DNA from: Botryotinia globosa
Taxonomy: Eukaryota > Ascomycota > Leotiomycetes > Helotiales > Sclerotiniaceae
DNA: 64,000 bases
Reading direction: 5' to 3'
Assembly (NCBI GenBank): GCA_014898425.1
Contig: RCSZ01000003.1
Coordinates: 2,790,001 to 2,854,000, forward strand
The position numbers and the translations under genes were made by a program. The notes under the pieces are model-generated. The model saw nothing but the letters and a program-made list of their open reading frames with translations. It made no database searches and had not been told where the DNA came from. Every line of letters begins with the position of its first letter. Positions within the stretch are counted from its first letter, which is position 1. This document shows, piece by piece, positions 14,364 to 26,175 of this stretch.

Positions 14364-15044
14364 ATGACGGACACAAAAGAGACAAAGTCAGAAGCTCCGT
14401 GGTGGAAAGCATTCCCCGAAGCCAGAGCAAAATGCCCAGAGTTCACTGCGGATGATGTGATGAAGTTACTTGATGATATGGATATCACATCTGAGCCGAG
14501 ATCTTTCTTGTTGGTAGATGTTAGAAGAGATGATTGGGTTGTATGTATATTTCTCATATATCGCATTGGAGATCTATTTTACCCACTCTGAGAGCTGTCT
14601 CGAGCGGGAATCTAGATGATACCAAATCCCTCTACGAAACTCAGTTCAAGGTTGAGGTTGGATAGCTCTGATGTGTGTGTGTGTAGGGCGGAACCATCAA
14701 AACTTCACTTAATCTTCCCGCGCAGAGTTTCTATCAAACTCGTAAGTCGCTGTATGAACTCTGTAATAGAGCGGGTATGACAAAGGTCATTTTTTACTGT
14801 GGTATGTACTGTTCGTGTCTGGGTTTGACGAATGAGATGCTGATGAGATGTAGGATCGTCAACTGGGAGGGGACCAAGATGTGCAGGCTGGATGCAGGAT
14901 TACATTGATGATATAGCGAAGTTTGGAAAAAAGAGTAATATTGAGGTTGCGGTTCTGAAGGGTGGTATTAAGGGGTGGGTAAAAGAGTTTGAGGGGATGC
15001 TCATGGATGGGTTTGAGAAGGGGAAGTGGGAGGAGTTGAAGTAA
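14364..15044 (+). CDS. Rhodanese-fold Cdc25/Acr2-like phosphatase or arsenate reductase
   Basis: Three exons, 14364-14540, 14687-14801 and 14854-15044, encode 160 residues. It is a single rhodanese/Cdc25 domain: LLVDVRRDDW, GGTIKTSLNLPAQSFY, then the active-site loop YCGSSTGRGPRCAGW with a Cys-x5-Arg signature (C-GSSTG-R) split by the second intron. Small proteins of this type include fission yeast Ibp1, yeast Ych1 and the arsenate reductase Acr2. The sequence alone does not say whether the substrate is phosphotyrosine or arsenate. The likely location is cytosol or nucleus, since no signal peptide or membrane segment is visible. The first intron contains a GT run just before its acceptor. Confidence 0.85.
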
Positions 15045-15313
15045 GAGATGCAGATATTGTTTTCAGTCGCATCTCACATCATAGCACTCCCAATCAATGA
15101 GACGCATAAGTTACTCTGGAAAGAGCTTCAGCTCTAGAAAATAATGGTTCATCGTGCCAAACAGATTGTTATATCTCCTCTTCCGTGCTCCTCAATATGC
15201 AATTTGTATTTCATATAACCTGTAAACGCCCTGGTCCAGATATAATTCTTCGATGTCCTTCCCATTCATCTTCCATCCTCAAACTCTCCAACAAGTTAAA
15301 TTCCTTGATAAAT

Positions 15314-15836
15314 TTAATGCTGTTCGCGGTTTTCCCTTCCTCCACCTATCCTCTCCAATGCCTCGAGCATAACAACTGAGTTTCCGCGGATAACCTGAAG
15401 GGCATGTTAACGTTTGGGCTTGAGTCTGCGGGAAGTGCAAGAACATACAACCATTCCAATCTTGACTTTCTCGCCACCCTCTTTCTCCTCAACTGCATCG
15501 TCTAGCACAATGTTTAAGAAGACCTGTTTATGCGCGTTAGCTAGAGTAAATTGGGATGCGCGCAAGAAGAGGAACTTACATCGTAACCTCTCAAAACACC
15601 AATGACCTTTCTGCTGCCGTTCAACTGCACAAACAGTCTCTTATCGAGGTACTTAATCGTCGCATAGTATTAGCTATCAATTTCAACTCTCCCGTATTAC
15701 CTGACTCTCGCACAGTAGCTCGAGTTGATCCATAAGCTTTCAATCTACTGCCTGCTCGCGTTGCCGCCAACTCCTAGGAATACGGAACATCAGAAATCGC
15801 ACATACCTTCTTAAGCTCAGGCTGAGCTTGAGGCAT
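15314..15836 (-). CDS. SMX2: Small nuclear ribonucleoprotein G (Sm G)
   Basis: Four small exons on the minus strand, 15807-15836, 15580-15651, 15449-15523 and 15314-15394, total 85 residues. Sm G is one of seven Sm proteins that form the ring on U1, U2, U4 and U5 snRNA. The two Sm motifs are clear: Sm1 in YLDKRLFVQLNGSRKVIGVL-RGYD-VFLNIVLDDA, and Sm2 in KIGMVVIRGNSVVMLEALE. The start is fixed by MPQAQPELKK, the standard fungal SmG N-terminus. The C-terminal tail after LERI (GGGRENREQH) is about 9 residues longer than I remember for animal SmG. It is divergent from the NTR2-like gene with 324 bp between the start codons. Confidence 0.95.
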
Positions 15837-16160
15837 CTTGACGATATGTTTTTGTAGAATTCGTCGGGTAGATGGTGTAAAATTGGAAGCTTGACTGCTT
15901 GCGACGAATATACGCCAAAATTTCGTGGCTGTATTGAGGTTTCGTGAGGCTGATATTGGAGGTCACGTGGTGATAAGAAGGTGCATTTGGGTGACTTTTA
16001 TCTATCAGGATGGCGAGGCCGAAGGCAGCTTCATCACAGAAGACGCGTCTTTGTTTATTACGACTTGAGGACAGTATTCTTGATCGATTGGGCAGTAGAT
16101 GACACTGATTGATATACCTGTTTTACGGAAAGTGAAATTTCAGATTTGAAGAGAGACAAG
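15837..16160. promoter_or_regulatory. Bidirectional promoter SmG / NTR2
   Basis: This 324-bp interval separates two divergent starts, both of spliceosome genes. It carries TCACGTGG at 15963-15970, the same CACGTG core seen in the SNU114/ERG10 promoter. Co-regulation is an inference from the arrangement. Confidence 0.45.
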
Positions 16161-17519
16161 ATGTCGGCAGTTCGCAAACCCCTCAAGAAATCTAATTTGC
16201 GCCGGAGTATCGCATTCGAAGATCTAACACAAGATGAAGACAATACGTCGAAAACCGATACTCCCAGCGACGATAGCTCCTTAAACAAACCCCCGAGCGT
16301 TAAAGCTACCTCTTTCAAAAAGAAAAAGAGACCCGCATCTTCCCGTCTCTCCTTTGGAGTAGGCGATATAATATCTGGCTCCGATGCCGAGAATCTCGAG
16401 GACGATGAATCGTTTACATTGGTGAAGAAGCCTCTTTCGAGGAAGGTTACAGAAGGAAATACAAAGAAGCTGAATACGAGGGTACCATTGCCGATGAGGG
16501 CGAGGGATGAAGATGGGGATGGGGATGGAGATTCAGATATGGGAAGACCGAGTTATAGTAAAGATTACTTGAAAGAATTAAAGAGTTCGCAGGCTTCTGC
16601 GATGAGAGAATTGGCTGATGTGGAGGTCGGGGGAGGAGAAGAACCGTTTCTTGATGCGAGTGAGCTGGAGGGAGCAATGGTTGTGGATTTACATGGCAAT
16701 GGAGATATAGTTGGAGGACTCGGAGGGAGTGCTGCGATCATACCTACCGAGGCGGAAATTAGAGAGAAAAAAGAAAGGAGAGCGAGAATGGCGAGGGAAA
16801 AAGATTTCATCTCGTTAAATGACGATGAACCAGATGGAGGAAGAATTACCTCACTTCTTCCTCGACAAAAGAAAGCAGAATCAAGATTAGTGCGCGACGA
16901 TGAAGAAATCATGGAAGGGTTCGAAGAGTTTGTAGACGATGGACGAATTTCTCTTGGGAAAAAACAAGAACGCGAGGAGAAACGACGTCGGAAGAAAGAA
17001 ATGGCAGATCTGATCCAACAAGCCGAAGGTAGCTCGGACGAAGAAAGCGATGATTCAGAAGCGGAAAGAAGAGCCGCTTATGAAGCTGCTCAGACCAGGG
17101 CGGGTATGGATGGTCTTCATAAACATGATGATGCGGCTGCTGCGAGGGAGGAAAATCAGGTTCCGGCGAGAATCACACCGATTCCGGTATTGTCAGAGTG
17201 TTTGGAAAGATTACAGAATACGTTGAGTACGATGGAACTTGCATTATCTAAGCGAAAAAAGAAAATGGAAGAAGGAGAAAAGGAAAAATTAGACATTGCA
17301 AAAAGAGAACAGGAAGTTCAAGTATTGTTAACGCAAGCGGGTCAGAGATATGCGGCACTGAAAGCAGATGCAAGTATCAAGGAATTGGAAATGAATGATG
17401 TGAAGGGTCTCGTGGATGCTTCTAGCGAGATGGCAAAAGAGAAGATTGGAGGTGGTGGTAGGGGGCTGGAGAGCTTTGGGAATACCCCGGTGAGGAGGGA
17501 CGAAGTTGATAGATCTTGA
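16161..17519 (+). CDS. Nineteen-complex-related protein 2 (Ntr2)-like splicing factor
   Basis: A single exon of 452 residues. The sequence has the layout of fungal Ntr2/ILP1-type proteins: a basic N-terminus (RKPLKKSNLRRSIAFED), a Lys/Ser-rich segment ending RPASSRLSFG, a central YSKDYLKELKSSQ motif, EKDFISLNDDEPDGGRITSL, an acidic helix with EEIMEGFEEFVDDGRISLGKKQ, and a long charged coiled coil (about residues 350-420). In yeast Ntr2 pairs with Ntr1 and recruits Prp43 to dismantle the lariat spliceosome. The start at 16161 is the first ATG; an upstream in-frame TTG is not needed. Highly charged composition limits certainty, but the motif order fits the PF15458 family as I remember it. Confidence 0.75.
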   Translation: MSAVRKPLKKSNLRRSIAFEDLTQDEDNTSKTDTPSDDSSLNKPPSVKATSFKKKKRPASSRLSFGVGDIISGSDAENLEDDESFTLVKKPLSRKVTEGNTKKLNTRVPLPMRARDEDGDGDGDSDMGRPSYSKDYLKELKSSQASAMRELADVEVGGGEEPFLDASELEGAMVVDLHGNGDIVGGLGGSAAIIPTEAEIREKKERRARMAREKDFISLNDDEPDGGRITSLLPRQKKAESRLVRDDEEIMEGFEEFVDDGRISLGKKQEREEKRRRKKEMADLIQQAEGSSDEESDDSEAERRAAYEAAQTRAGMDGLHKHDDAAAAREENQVPARITPIPVLSECLERLQNTLSTMELALSKRKKKMEEGEKEKLDIAKREQEVQVLLTQAGQRYAALKADASIKELEMNDVKGLVDASSEMAKEKIGGGGRGLESFGNTPVRRDEVDRS

Positions 17520-18711
17520 GAGGAATGGATTTGTAAGATAGGATGTTGATACCATTATAGATATTATGACAAACACTACCTTGCGCAGATACTTGTAATC
17601 AGTCTTGAGCGTTTAAATTACATAGCAAGATATTTGGTAGCCTCAAAGTCATCGTGCCCAACTCCCAATATCAAAGTCTTCTGCATTCACAAAAATGTAT
17701 ATGCTTTATTTAATCTACTCTCCCCAATACATATGTGCATATCCATGATACCTCAACCCCTCCAATAACTATACCCCCTAATACTTAGTAGAGACGAATC
17801 TTCCACCGCTACACATCACATCACATCACCATCACCATCACATCACCATCACCATCACATCACATCACCATCAGCTTCAGCCTCATAAACCCAATACTTC
17901 CACGAAAAATCATCAAGAATACCCAGGACGCTGTAAGAAAGCATCCAAGCTAAATAACTCTACGTCATCACTATCACCATCTACTTAAAGCCGTGTCACG
18001 CCATGCATACGTAACAACTCAAATCTCCATTTTCCCATCCAGCTCATCTCATCGCGGCTCGGCTCGTCTATATTCCCCTATTCCATCCCATCCCATGACA
18101 TTGTCATTTTATTAAATGGCGTACCTAATCAATTAATCAACCAATGAATCACTTTTCACCACTAACCATCCATCAATTTAATTTGTGCAGTCTCCTTTCA
18201 TGCTTCATAACCAAATATTTATTCTCAACAACTACCTAACTGCCATGCTACATACCAGCTATTCCGCCAACATAACAAACAAACGCTGGCTGCAAAAGCA
18301 ATCCTCTTCCTGCCCTCCCTCTTCCTATTCCTAACCCCCCTGTTTTTTAAGTTCCAGCCTTCGCCCAAGATAAAAACCATCCATCCATCCATCCATAGCC
18401 CAGACTGAATCAGATCGGGGTATTTCACCATCCCCCACCATATCCCAATGCAACCAACCAACCGCTAGCGACGCAAGTAACCCAAATCGAAGCTCGTCTT
18501 TATGTTTATAAAGAGAAACGGACCTGAGCTTGAGCCCATTCCCACTTACAAGTAGGAGTAAAGGTGACGGTAGAAAGGATAAAGCACACAAGTACCTAGG
18601 TAAGCAAACACGCCTCAAATGCACCACCGCCAATGCGCCCGCCAAACTGCCAAAATAAGACAAAAACAGAACTTAAAGCTTCTCTTCCGCTCTCCTCTTT
18701 TACCTAAGCCC
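17520..18711. other. Intergenic between convergent NTR2-like and TED1-like genes
   Basis: This is 1.2 kb with no supported gene. It contains a CATCAC-type satellite (about 17814-17876) and pyrimidine-rich DNA. Open frames in 18225-18663 (minus) are low-complexity and have no family motif. Confidence 0.5.
17814..17876. repeat. CATCAC-type satellite
   Basis: A mix of CACAT and CACCAT units downstream of the NTR2-like gene, in non-coding DNA. Confidence 0.8.
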
Positions 18712-20914
18712 CTAGCCAAACCAAGTAAACCACATAAAAACTGCACCAACCACCCACAACACTCTCCAAACACTACACCCAACCTCTCTCAGCACTCTCC
18801 CAATTTTCGTAGTTCTAAATCCTCCCCACCAGACCACTATCTTCCAAGGTTTATAATTCCTCCTCCTCTCCATCTCCACTTTCCTCTTCCTCTCCCTTTC
18901 CATCTCCATCTCAAACTCCCTCTCACTTTCCCACCTAAGCCTTCCCTCGAACCCACCATAATATCCCGCCTTCTCAATCAACGGCTGAGTCTGTTGATAG
19001 GGAACGCCATTCGAATATCCCTGTCCCGGTAACCCATAACCATTCGCCGGACTCGAGGTTCTCGTTCTAGAAGTCCGAGTTGCGAGATTATTAACCGTAG
19101 CCGTACTCGAAGTTGACGAATTCCCTTCACTCTTCCGATCTTTTTCCTCTTCATCTTCGCGTTTGAGATCTTTAATACTAGTTGGCAACAGCGGGAATTC
19201 AGAATCAATTGGACTACCTGGACCCGAAGAAGAACCTTTTGTATCGAGGGCGAAAGGAGCAAGATTTGTAAAAGGCACGAGAATCGCTCGAATAATCAGG
19301 AGAAGAAGTGAGATCCCCACCAAAATGCCATAGTTTATAAGAATGCCAATTTGGTCCGGCAATAAACAAAGATGCGATTCCATCGTCGTTGAAGTATGTG
19401 TGCTTTCGGCCCCATGACCCGTAGGAATCGCGTGCAAAGGTTTTCCATCCGCGCCAACTGGATTCCACATGCTCAGCATGAGAAAACCAGGTTTGCGAAT
19501 TCCCATTGCCCAATTCATACTTTTGACTGTTATTTCTCGGGCGTGATTTTTGTCTTCTGGATGTACCAATTCGCAATAATCGTGATCATCGCCTGAGAAG
19601 ACAGAAACTACATTGCCAATTTTTGAGATTAGTTTTTTGGAGTCGTCATCGCCGAGGACATTTTGGTATTGGTATCCTTTGGATACACTGATGGCATTTC
19701 TATGATCGGGTATGACGGGCATAGTCTGACCCTTTGGTGGCGGGGTTGGTGGCCAATGTTCTCGGAGAGGGCCGCATGGAGTTCCAGGATTTCGGTATAG
19801 CGGTACGTGAGTAAGAAGAATAGTAGGAAATTCAGCACCATTTGGTCCAGGATCAAGAGTTGGTAAGTGTGCGTAATCTGCTAATTCAACATCTTGAACT
19901 GAATGAGGATAATGAATAGCTCTTTCCTTTCCAGCCTGAAAGTCCAACTCTCTAGCCACGGCTTTCCGTTTGGACACTTGAACATTGTTCAAGAATTCCT
20001 CGACTGGCTTGGTGATAGGTGCAGTTTCACTAACTGGACGTTCTGATGCTCCAGCACTCAATGATACTGAATCCACAGAAACAAAGGTATGATTCGCAAT
20101 AACATCCACTCTGTTTACATCTCCAAAGTAAACCTCAAATCGATCCCGAATGGGTACCTTAATCTGTGCGCCAAAGCCCAAATCATGATTTCCTGGTAAA
20201 CTTGCAATGAGCTTTCGTCCTCTTTGCCCAACTCCAGCTTCTGTTCCTCCTAGATTCCAGTTGTCCGAAAAGATCCTGGAGAATCGACCGTATTCCTTCA
20301 ACCAAAAATCCTCTCCGTATCGTTTCCGCCAACTCTCCAAATGTTTTTGCTCCTTTGCTGGTCGTCTTCCTTTTGCCCATGCTTGATCCTCTGAATTTCC
20401 ATGCGCGGTCTTCCATTCTCTTCCTCCGTCGAATAAATCTCCCAAGAAAAATATAGTATCTGGATGTAATTGTTTCGAAAGCTGTATATAAGACCTCTTC
20501 ATATAATTATCCGTGTGCCAGACGGTGAAAGTCGACAACGGCCATGGCCTATCAGGGTATGAGTGCGGATCCGTTAATTGAGGGTCTGCCAGAAAGATTA
20601 AGTGATGGGGCGTAGTATTTGGAGGCTATTCAAATAGAACATATTCATCAGCCTCGTCCAATCCATCTCAACAATATCGCCCCCTCCTCAAGAAAACTCA
20701 CCCATCTCTCCCATTCGTCCCACGCACAAGCTCGCACAGCTTCCTCGAAAACCCAGCGCTCTCCAGACAGTAAAACGACCACCCAAACACACACCAACAA
20801 GTGCGGTAAACTGAAAGCTCCTCTCCAACTCCAATCTCTCATCCATCCCCTCACTAACCTCGGTATTCTCGATGTCTTCCCCCCAACCACATTGAAATTC
20901 TGTTGGTCTGCCAT
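18712..20914 (-). CDS. TED1/CDC1-like metallophosphoesterase (PGAP5 family)
   Basis: Two exons on the minus strand, 20702-20914 and 18712-20625, give about 708 residues if the ATG at 20914 is used; a later ATG at 20842 is possible. Family members act in the ER membrane, removing ethanolamine-phosphate from GPI glycans before export (yeast Ted1/Cdc1, mammalian PGAP5). The calcineurin-like metal site is complete: LIFLADPQLTDPHSYP, FFLGDLFDGGREW, LPGNHDLGFG, LLTHVPLYR and SGDDHDYCE. A hydrophobic N-terminal segment (HLLVCVWVVVLL), one internal segment (ILVGISLLLLIIRAILV) and a final hydrophobic stretch (VVGAVFMWFTWFG) fit membrane anchoring. The C-terminal third is Ser/Arg-rich and probably disordered. 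The single 76-bp intron joins DEWERW to PPNTTPHHL, as the family requires. Confidence 0.88.
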
Positions 20915-22223
20915 CCTCTGCAGAGACACGGCCAGATCCGTCGGCAGAACCAATAATAACCTTCTCCAAATCGACGGAGGTTCTCTCAAATGATCGCGGG
21001 TCGAATGGGTATATTGAGAATGATGAGAAAAGGCTGCCATTCTGATAACTTCCAATTGTGGTTTGCTTCCCCTACCTATGTAGTATCAACTGCCATCCAT
21101 ACCCGAATCCCCTTGTCTAAGATTCGGTACCAAGGAATGATGACCAAAACTTGTGTTATATCAAGGCACGTACTCCTCTTGTGTGTAATATAATACCTAC
21201 TCTGGGTATTTGTGGGAGACTTCGTATTTTGCTTTGTGCATACCTAAAACTGATGTAGATGAACTAATTTGTGTTCTCCATGGAAATTCTTTCATTACGA
21301 CGCTGGGAAATTCAAGCTTGGAGCTTGTAGGAACTAAAATTGGGGGATCAGATGAGAGGTTGAGCCCTGGAAGGACCCTGAGGATTATTGTGCGATAACA
21401 ATGGATAAGGGTTGATATTCAGGGGCTTTGACTAGAATCGTTTAGGTGAAGGAAAGTTTATATACAATCATTTGTTTATTTATATAGTTATTGGGTATTT
21501 ATATGAAACAATTTGAAAGAGAGCTGAGATCAAATTGGAGAATCTAGATGCTTGTTTGTATATATATACAAATATATATATACAAATATATATATACAAA
21601 TATATATATACAAATATATATATACAAATATTTATATACAAACATATCTATTCCTATATAAAAGTACATATAGTTTAACCATAGAGTAAGATTAGACGCT
21701 ACATACAGACTAAAGAACGAGAAACTTGTCAAAGTATACAGAAACTATACAGACTAACTACTCAGATTAGACACCAAGATCGGATCATATACATATATCC
21801 CTTTTCTTTTCTTTTCTTACAATTAGTCTGCCTCCACGGCAGTGGCCCCCGGAGGGCCAGCGGAGCGTCATCTAAAGTTACCTACTCGAATATCCATATT
21901 GCAAAATTTAGTACTATGATCAGCTCTACAATTAGTCAAGTCTCTCATACGACAAAGGTCAGCAAATTGTTCATTTTATGCGATTAGTATAATTCCATTC
22001 ATGGGGGCAAGCCCCCAAACCCCCTTTGCTCGCTGCGCTCGAGATAAGACTAAAGTAGACAGCAGCAATATAAGGATATGATACAAACCAAGTACGATTT
22101 CTAATTGATATCTAAGCTTGTTCAGAAACATTCAAAACTCCCAGGCTAAATTAGATAAGACAATATGGATCTACCTATACTGAAATATGGGGGTATCAAT
22201 CATCATTATCGTTATCATAAGTA
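20915..22223. other. Intergenic with AT microsatellite and GC-rich palindromes
   Basis: This is 1.3 kb without a supported gene. The part near 20915 is the probable TED1-like promoter. From 21543 the base composition changes. A satellite with unit about AAATATATATATAC (21553-21642) is followed by two GC-rich hairpins in AT-rich surroundings: TGGCCC-CCGGA-GGGCCA near 21843-21861 and GGGGGCAAGCCCCC near 22004-22017, then CTCGCTGCGCTCGAG near 22030. Confidence 0.5.
21553..21642. repeat. AT-rich satellite, 14-bp unit
   Basis: About six copies of AAATATATATATAC or close variants, at the start of a composition change. Confidence 0.85.
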
Positions 22224-23315
22224 TCATAGAACCTCTTCTTCCTGTTCATCCAGATTCTCTTTCAAGAAGACATGGCTGTTCCAACCCATTCTCCTCACTT
22301 GAATTTGCATACTTTCGAGTACTCGTTGTTTGACCCCTTTCTCGCTTCCATTACTACCGTCAACCACATCCGTGCCTACAAAAGCTCCATGAGTACTTGA
22401 GAAGCTATGAGGTTTCAATACCTCCCACATTCCAGCTACTTCGTCCGCACTTAAGGGTATCATATTAGGAATACTCCACATGAAAGCATAACTATTCATT
22501 CCATCCGGTCTTGTATTTTTTCCTCCCCCGGGACCTTTACTCCAATCTCCCAATGCACTTGGTGTGGTTACCAGAGTATCCGCTACCAATAATCTTTCAT
22601 GGGCAAGACAAACCAAGCTTCCTGGAAAATGACCACCGAGCTTCAACATCTTAACACCAGTCTTCTCACCTAGTATCTCAAGCTCCTCTTCTTTCCCCTC
22701 GATAAATGTTCGAGCTTTTCCCATTCTATCAAGTCGGTTCAACCAACTCTTGTCCTCCCAGCTCAAGTAGACAGGACAATCGAATGTCTCTGCCCAATCC
22801 AAATGTGTAGTATAATAATGCGGATGAGATATCACAATCGCTGCTAATCCACCCAAGCCATGAATCCAGTCCACAGTCTCATCATCCAAATAAGTTATAC
22901 AGTCCCACAGCACATTCCCAAGCGGTGTCTTGATGAGAACTGCTCGTTGTCCTATGGCGAATTTAGGTTCCGTCCATATATTCCAAAATCGATCATCGTT
23001 ATCGAGTTGTTTCCATTGATTCGTATGTTGGCCCCCGGCTTTCAAAGCCGCAAGTGTAGTGAATGCTTGACCACTGGGTGGTACAAATTGACGTGGATCA
23101 TCGCATATTCGACATCTGGTAAAAATCGATCGATCTTCGGCATCAAACTGTGTCCCGCATGCTGTACATATGAGTAGATGTTCTGAGTTGGACATAATGG
23201 ATGCCGGTGGGGTTTGATATCCGTGACGAGGATCTTCGAAATCGTGAATAGCACCGTCGTGAACTAGAGTTGCCGGTGTCGAGATGGAAGAGTAGGGAGT
23301 TGAATGAGTAGACAT
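22224..23315 (-). CDS. Metallo-beta-lactamase-fold protein with N-terminal zinc ribbon
   Basis: A single exon of 363 residues. Residues 50-75 carry CTACGTQF...RCRICDD, a four-Cys zinc-ribbon-like motif. The hydrolase domain follows: VISHPHYYTTHLDWAE is the HxHxxxxHxD metal motif, GGHFPGS gives the next His, LLVADTLV the bridging Asp and SSTHGAF the last His. This is a complete binuclear metal set, so the enzyme is probably an active hydrolase, but the substrate cannot be read from sequence. No signal peptide or membrane segment is seen. The gene is transcribed away from the amidase gene, with 517 bp between their start codons. Confidence 0.85.
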   Translation of the reverse strand: MSTHSTPYSSISTPATLVHDGAIHDFEDPRHGYQTPPASIMSNSEHLLICTACGTQFDAEDRSIFTRCRICDDPRQFVPPSGQAFTTLAALKAGGQHTNQWKQLDNDDRFWNIWTEPKFAIGQRAVLIKTPLGNVLWDCITYLDDETVDWIHGLGGLAAIVISHPHYYTTHLDWAETFDCPVYLSWEDKSWLNRLDRMGKARTFIEGKEEELEILGEKTGVKMLKLGGHFPGSLVCLAHERLLVADTLVTTPSALGDWSKGPGGGKNTRPDGMNSYAFMWSIPNMIPLSADEVAGMWEVLKPHSFSSTHGAFVGTDVVDGSNGSEKGVKQRVLESMQIQVRRMGWNSHVFLKENLDEQEEEVL

Positions 23316-23832
23316 CTTTCCTATCTAGGTATGTGGCAGTGTTGAACGACGGGATACCTAGGTATCTAAAAAGAGGGGTAGAGAGCAATCAGATGATCTG
23401 GAAATGGTGTTGACGCTGATTAGCAGCACGTTTAACGTTTGCTCGGATACTGGAGCCAAGGGATTCGAGTAGCCTCCCTCGTAGCCTCCCTCGTAGCTTC
23501 CTTCTCCTGCTGTGATTTGTTTGAGGATTTTGGTTGATTTTTTATACTACACTACACCACTTTTCCCCGCAATATGCTTGTTTTCTGATTTGATACGTTT
23601 GATTCCCCAATTCTAGTTAATTGGCCTAATTAGGAATGTACAGCCGCTTATCTGGAGAGAGGGGAGGGGTCCTTCCGTTCCAGGCCGGATATCAATCAAT
23701 GGCTTTAAAGTCCCCCGTCTAGCTACTGTACAAGACAACATTCTTCGTCGATTTCTCTTCCCATCTGTATCTTTGATATTTATTGTAAATATCCTCACAC
23801 ATCTGCGCAGTTTCTACTTGCTCGCACTCAGA
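23316..23832. promoter_or_regulatory. Divergent promoter, MBL-fold protein / amidase
   Basis: A 517-bp region between two divergent starts. It contains three imperfect copies of a 13-bp pyrimidine-rich unit (GTAGCCTCCCTC type) at about 23468-23505. No other feature could be supported. Confidence 0.4.
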
Positions 23833-25677
23833 ATGGTTTTCTTACTTGATTATTTCCAACACAGGAGGGATTGGTAAGTGTTCATCCCTTTCTCATATCC
23901 TATCGTTATCAAAATCGCCTTGGTGCGAGAGAAGAGCTCTGGGGACTGCCAAGCATAGCAATACCTAACTGTCCATAGCCAATTCAAACAAGCAGAACGA
24001 ATTCAACGAATACAAAACCTCACAAGTTATCATGGAGCATTTACAAATCCAGAAAGACAAGTTCTATCGAAACCAATCGAAGAACTAGTCAAAGATGTTC
24101 ACAACCAAGCTATCCAACCAATTGATATCCTGCGAGCCTACGGAAAAGCTGCAATCAAAGCTCATGAGAAAACAAATTGTGTAACGGAAGTTATGATTGA
24201 TGCTGCTGAGGGTTGGACCACAGACGGAAGTATTAATTTCAAGGGACCATTAGCAGGTATCCCTATAAGTTTAAAGGATTCAATTGTCGTTGGTGGTTTC
24301 GATACAACCGTAGGATACAGTAGCAATGTTGGTAACAAGGTAGAGAAAGATGGAACCATGGTGAGGATATTGAAAGATGCTGGGGCAATTCCATATGTCA
24401 AGACAAATCTTCCTATTACATTACTAAGTTTCGAATCAACAAACGATCTTTGGGGACGATGCACAAATCCTCATAATAACAAATACTCGCCAGGTGGATC
24501 TACAGGTGGTGAATCTGCTTTATTGGCAGCTGGTGGTGGAAGGATTGGAATTGGTTCAGATGTTGCTGGATCAGTTCGAGTTCCAGCTCATTTCTCGGGA
24601 ATCTATAGTTTGAGATGCTCAACTGGAAGATGGCCCAAGAATGGTATGTGCACAAGTATGCCAGGTCAAGAAGGTATTCCTAGTGTATTTAGTCCCATGA
24701 CAAGAACTTTGGAAGATCTCTCATACTTCACAAAGTCTATGATTGGTATGCAACCATGGAAGTATGATCATAGTGTTCACCCTATTCCATGGAGAAAGGA
24801 AGCATGGAAGGATTTCAGCGAAAAGAAGAAGTTCAGAGTTGGTGTACTAAGAACTGATGGTGTTGTGGATCCAAGTCCCGCTTGTATGAGAGCTGTGGAT
24901 GAAGTAGTGGCTGTACTGGAAGAAGATGGCCACGAAGTCTATGATGTTAATCCACCATCTCCTTACGAAGCACTTTATCTGGGCTCACAACTTCTCAACG
25001 CTGATGGTTGCAAGACATTCAAATCATTCTTCAGAACTGGCGAATGGGAAGATCCCGGAGCAAAAGCAATGAGCTTTCTTATGTCATTACCAAGCCCATT
25101 CAAATGGGTGTATTGGGCCTGGGTCAAATATGTTAGAAGAGATGACATATGGGCTGGATTAATCAAAGAATGGCATGAGAAATCTGCCTATGAGCAATGG
25201 AAGCTCGTCGCCAAAAGAGAAGCTTACAAAGCTAAATTCCATGCTTGGTGGGAAGATGAAGTGAAACTTGATTTCATGATCACTCCACCAAATGCCACTC
25301 CAGCAGTACCTCACGACGGAATGAAAGATGCAGTCAGCAGTTGTGGTTATACTTTCTTATTCAACTTGGTGAGTTCATTGCATGACCGCTTTGAAATTTC
25401 CAACTAACAAAAACAGCTCGACTATACTGCCGGTATCATGCCTATTACCCATGTCGATAAAGAAGTCGATCAACTCCCATCCAATTTTTCCCTCAAATCT
25501 CTAAATGGTGTCGCATATGGTGCTTATAAACATTACGACGCCAATGCTATGCATGGACTTCCGGTAGCTATACAAGTGGTGGGTCAAAGATTGGAAGAGG
25601 AAAAGGTTCTCGCTATCATGCATAGGATTGAAGATTTATTGGATGAGGATAAATATGAACTTTTGGAAATCGATTAA
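23833..25677 (+). CDS. Amidase-signature family hydrolase
   Basis: Three exons, 23833-23873, 23979-25368 and 25417-25677, give 563 residues. The amidase-signature catalytic triad is visible: Lys in IPISLKDS, the cis-Ser in SPGGSTGGES and the nucleophile Ser in GSDVAGSVRVPA. The fold continues with FSPMTRTLEDL and ends with LPVAIQVVGQRLEEEKVLA. These enzymes hydrolyse carboxamides; fungal relatives include acetamidase-type and fatty-acid-amide-hydrolase-type proteins, and the substrate is not decidable here. There is no secretion signal. The first coding exon is 41 nt and ends in a split Cys codon. Both later splice junctions keep the family frame. Confidence 0.9.
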
Positions 25678-26175
25678 GAAGGTAATCTTACATATGATGA
25701 TTGTTTTTCAAGAGTGAAATGGGAGTTGGGAGGCAGGCCATTGAATATTGAGCATAATTTTGACATGGTAGTGAGATTTAGTTGATAGAATATATCAATA
25801 GCTAGAATATCTATCTGTCTGGTGGTCCCCTATCTCGCGTCGCGCCGACATCGGAGGTGAACATCTGAACCTCGACTTCATATTCGATGCCATCTCACAG
25901 GAGGGCTAATAGTATATAAGAGGTAAGAAATCAACACCCAATTCAAAAGTTTGATAGTTCAATCTTCTTAAGGGATCATTACTTGTTGTGCATCGCTCCT
26001 GGATTTCTTGATATCGACATTTTAATTCATTTTGAATAAATAGACTTGTCTTTGAACCGCTACGACGTCCACGATTATAGTTGTAGCTAGAGTTACAACT
26101 GCAAACTAGATTCAATAGTTGCGATCTTGAATTTGAAATTCAAGCTTAGGAATATCGTTTCGGTGATTGGGATTT
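25678..26175. other. Intergenic amidase to methyltransferase
   Basis: A 498-bp gap containing the amidase 3' end and the methyltransferase promoter. A minus-strand open frame at 25906-26115 has no motif. Nothing else is seen. Confidence 0.4.
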
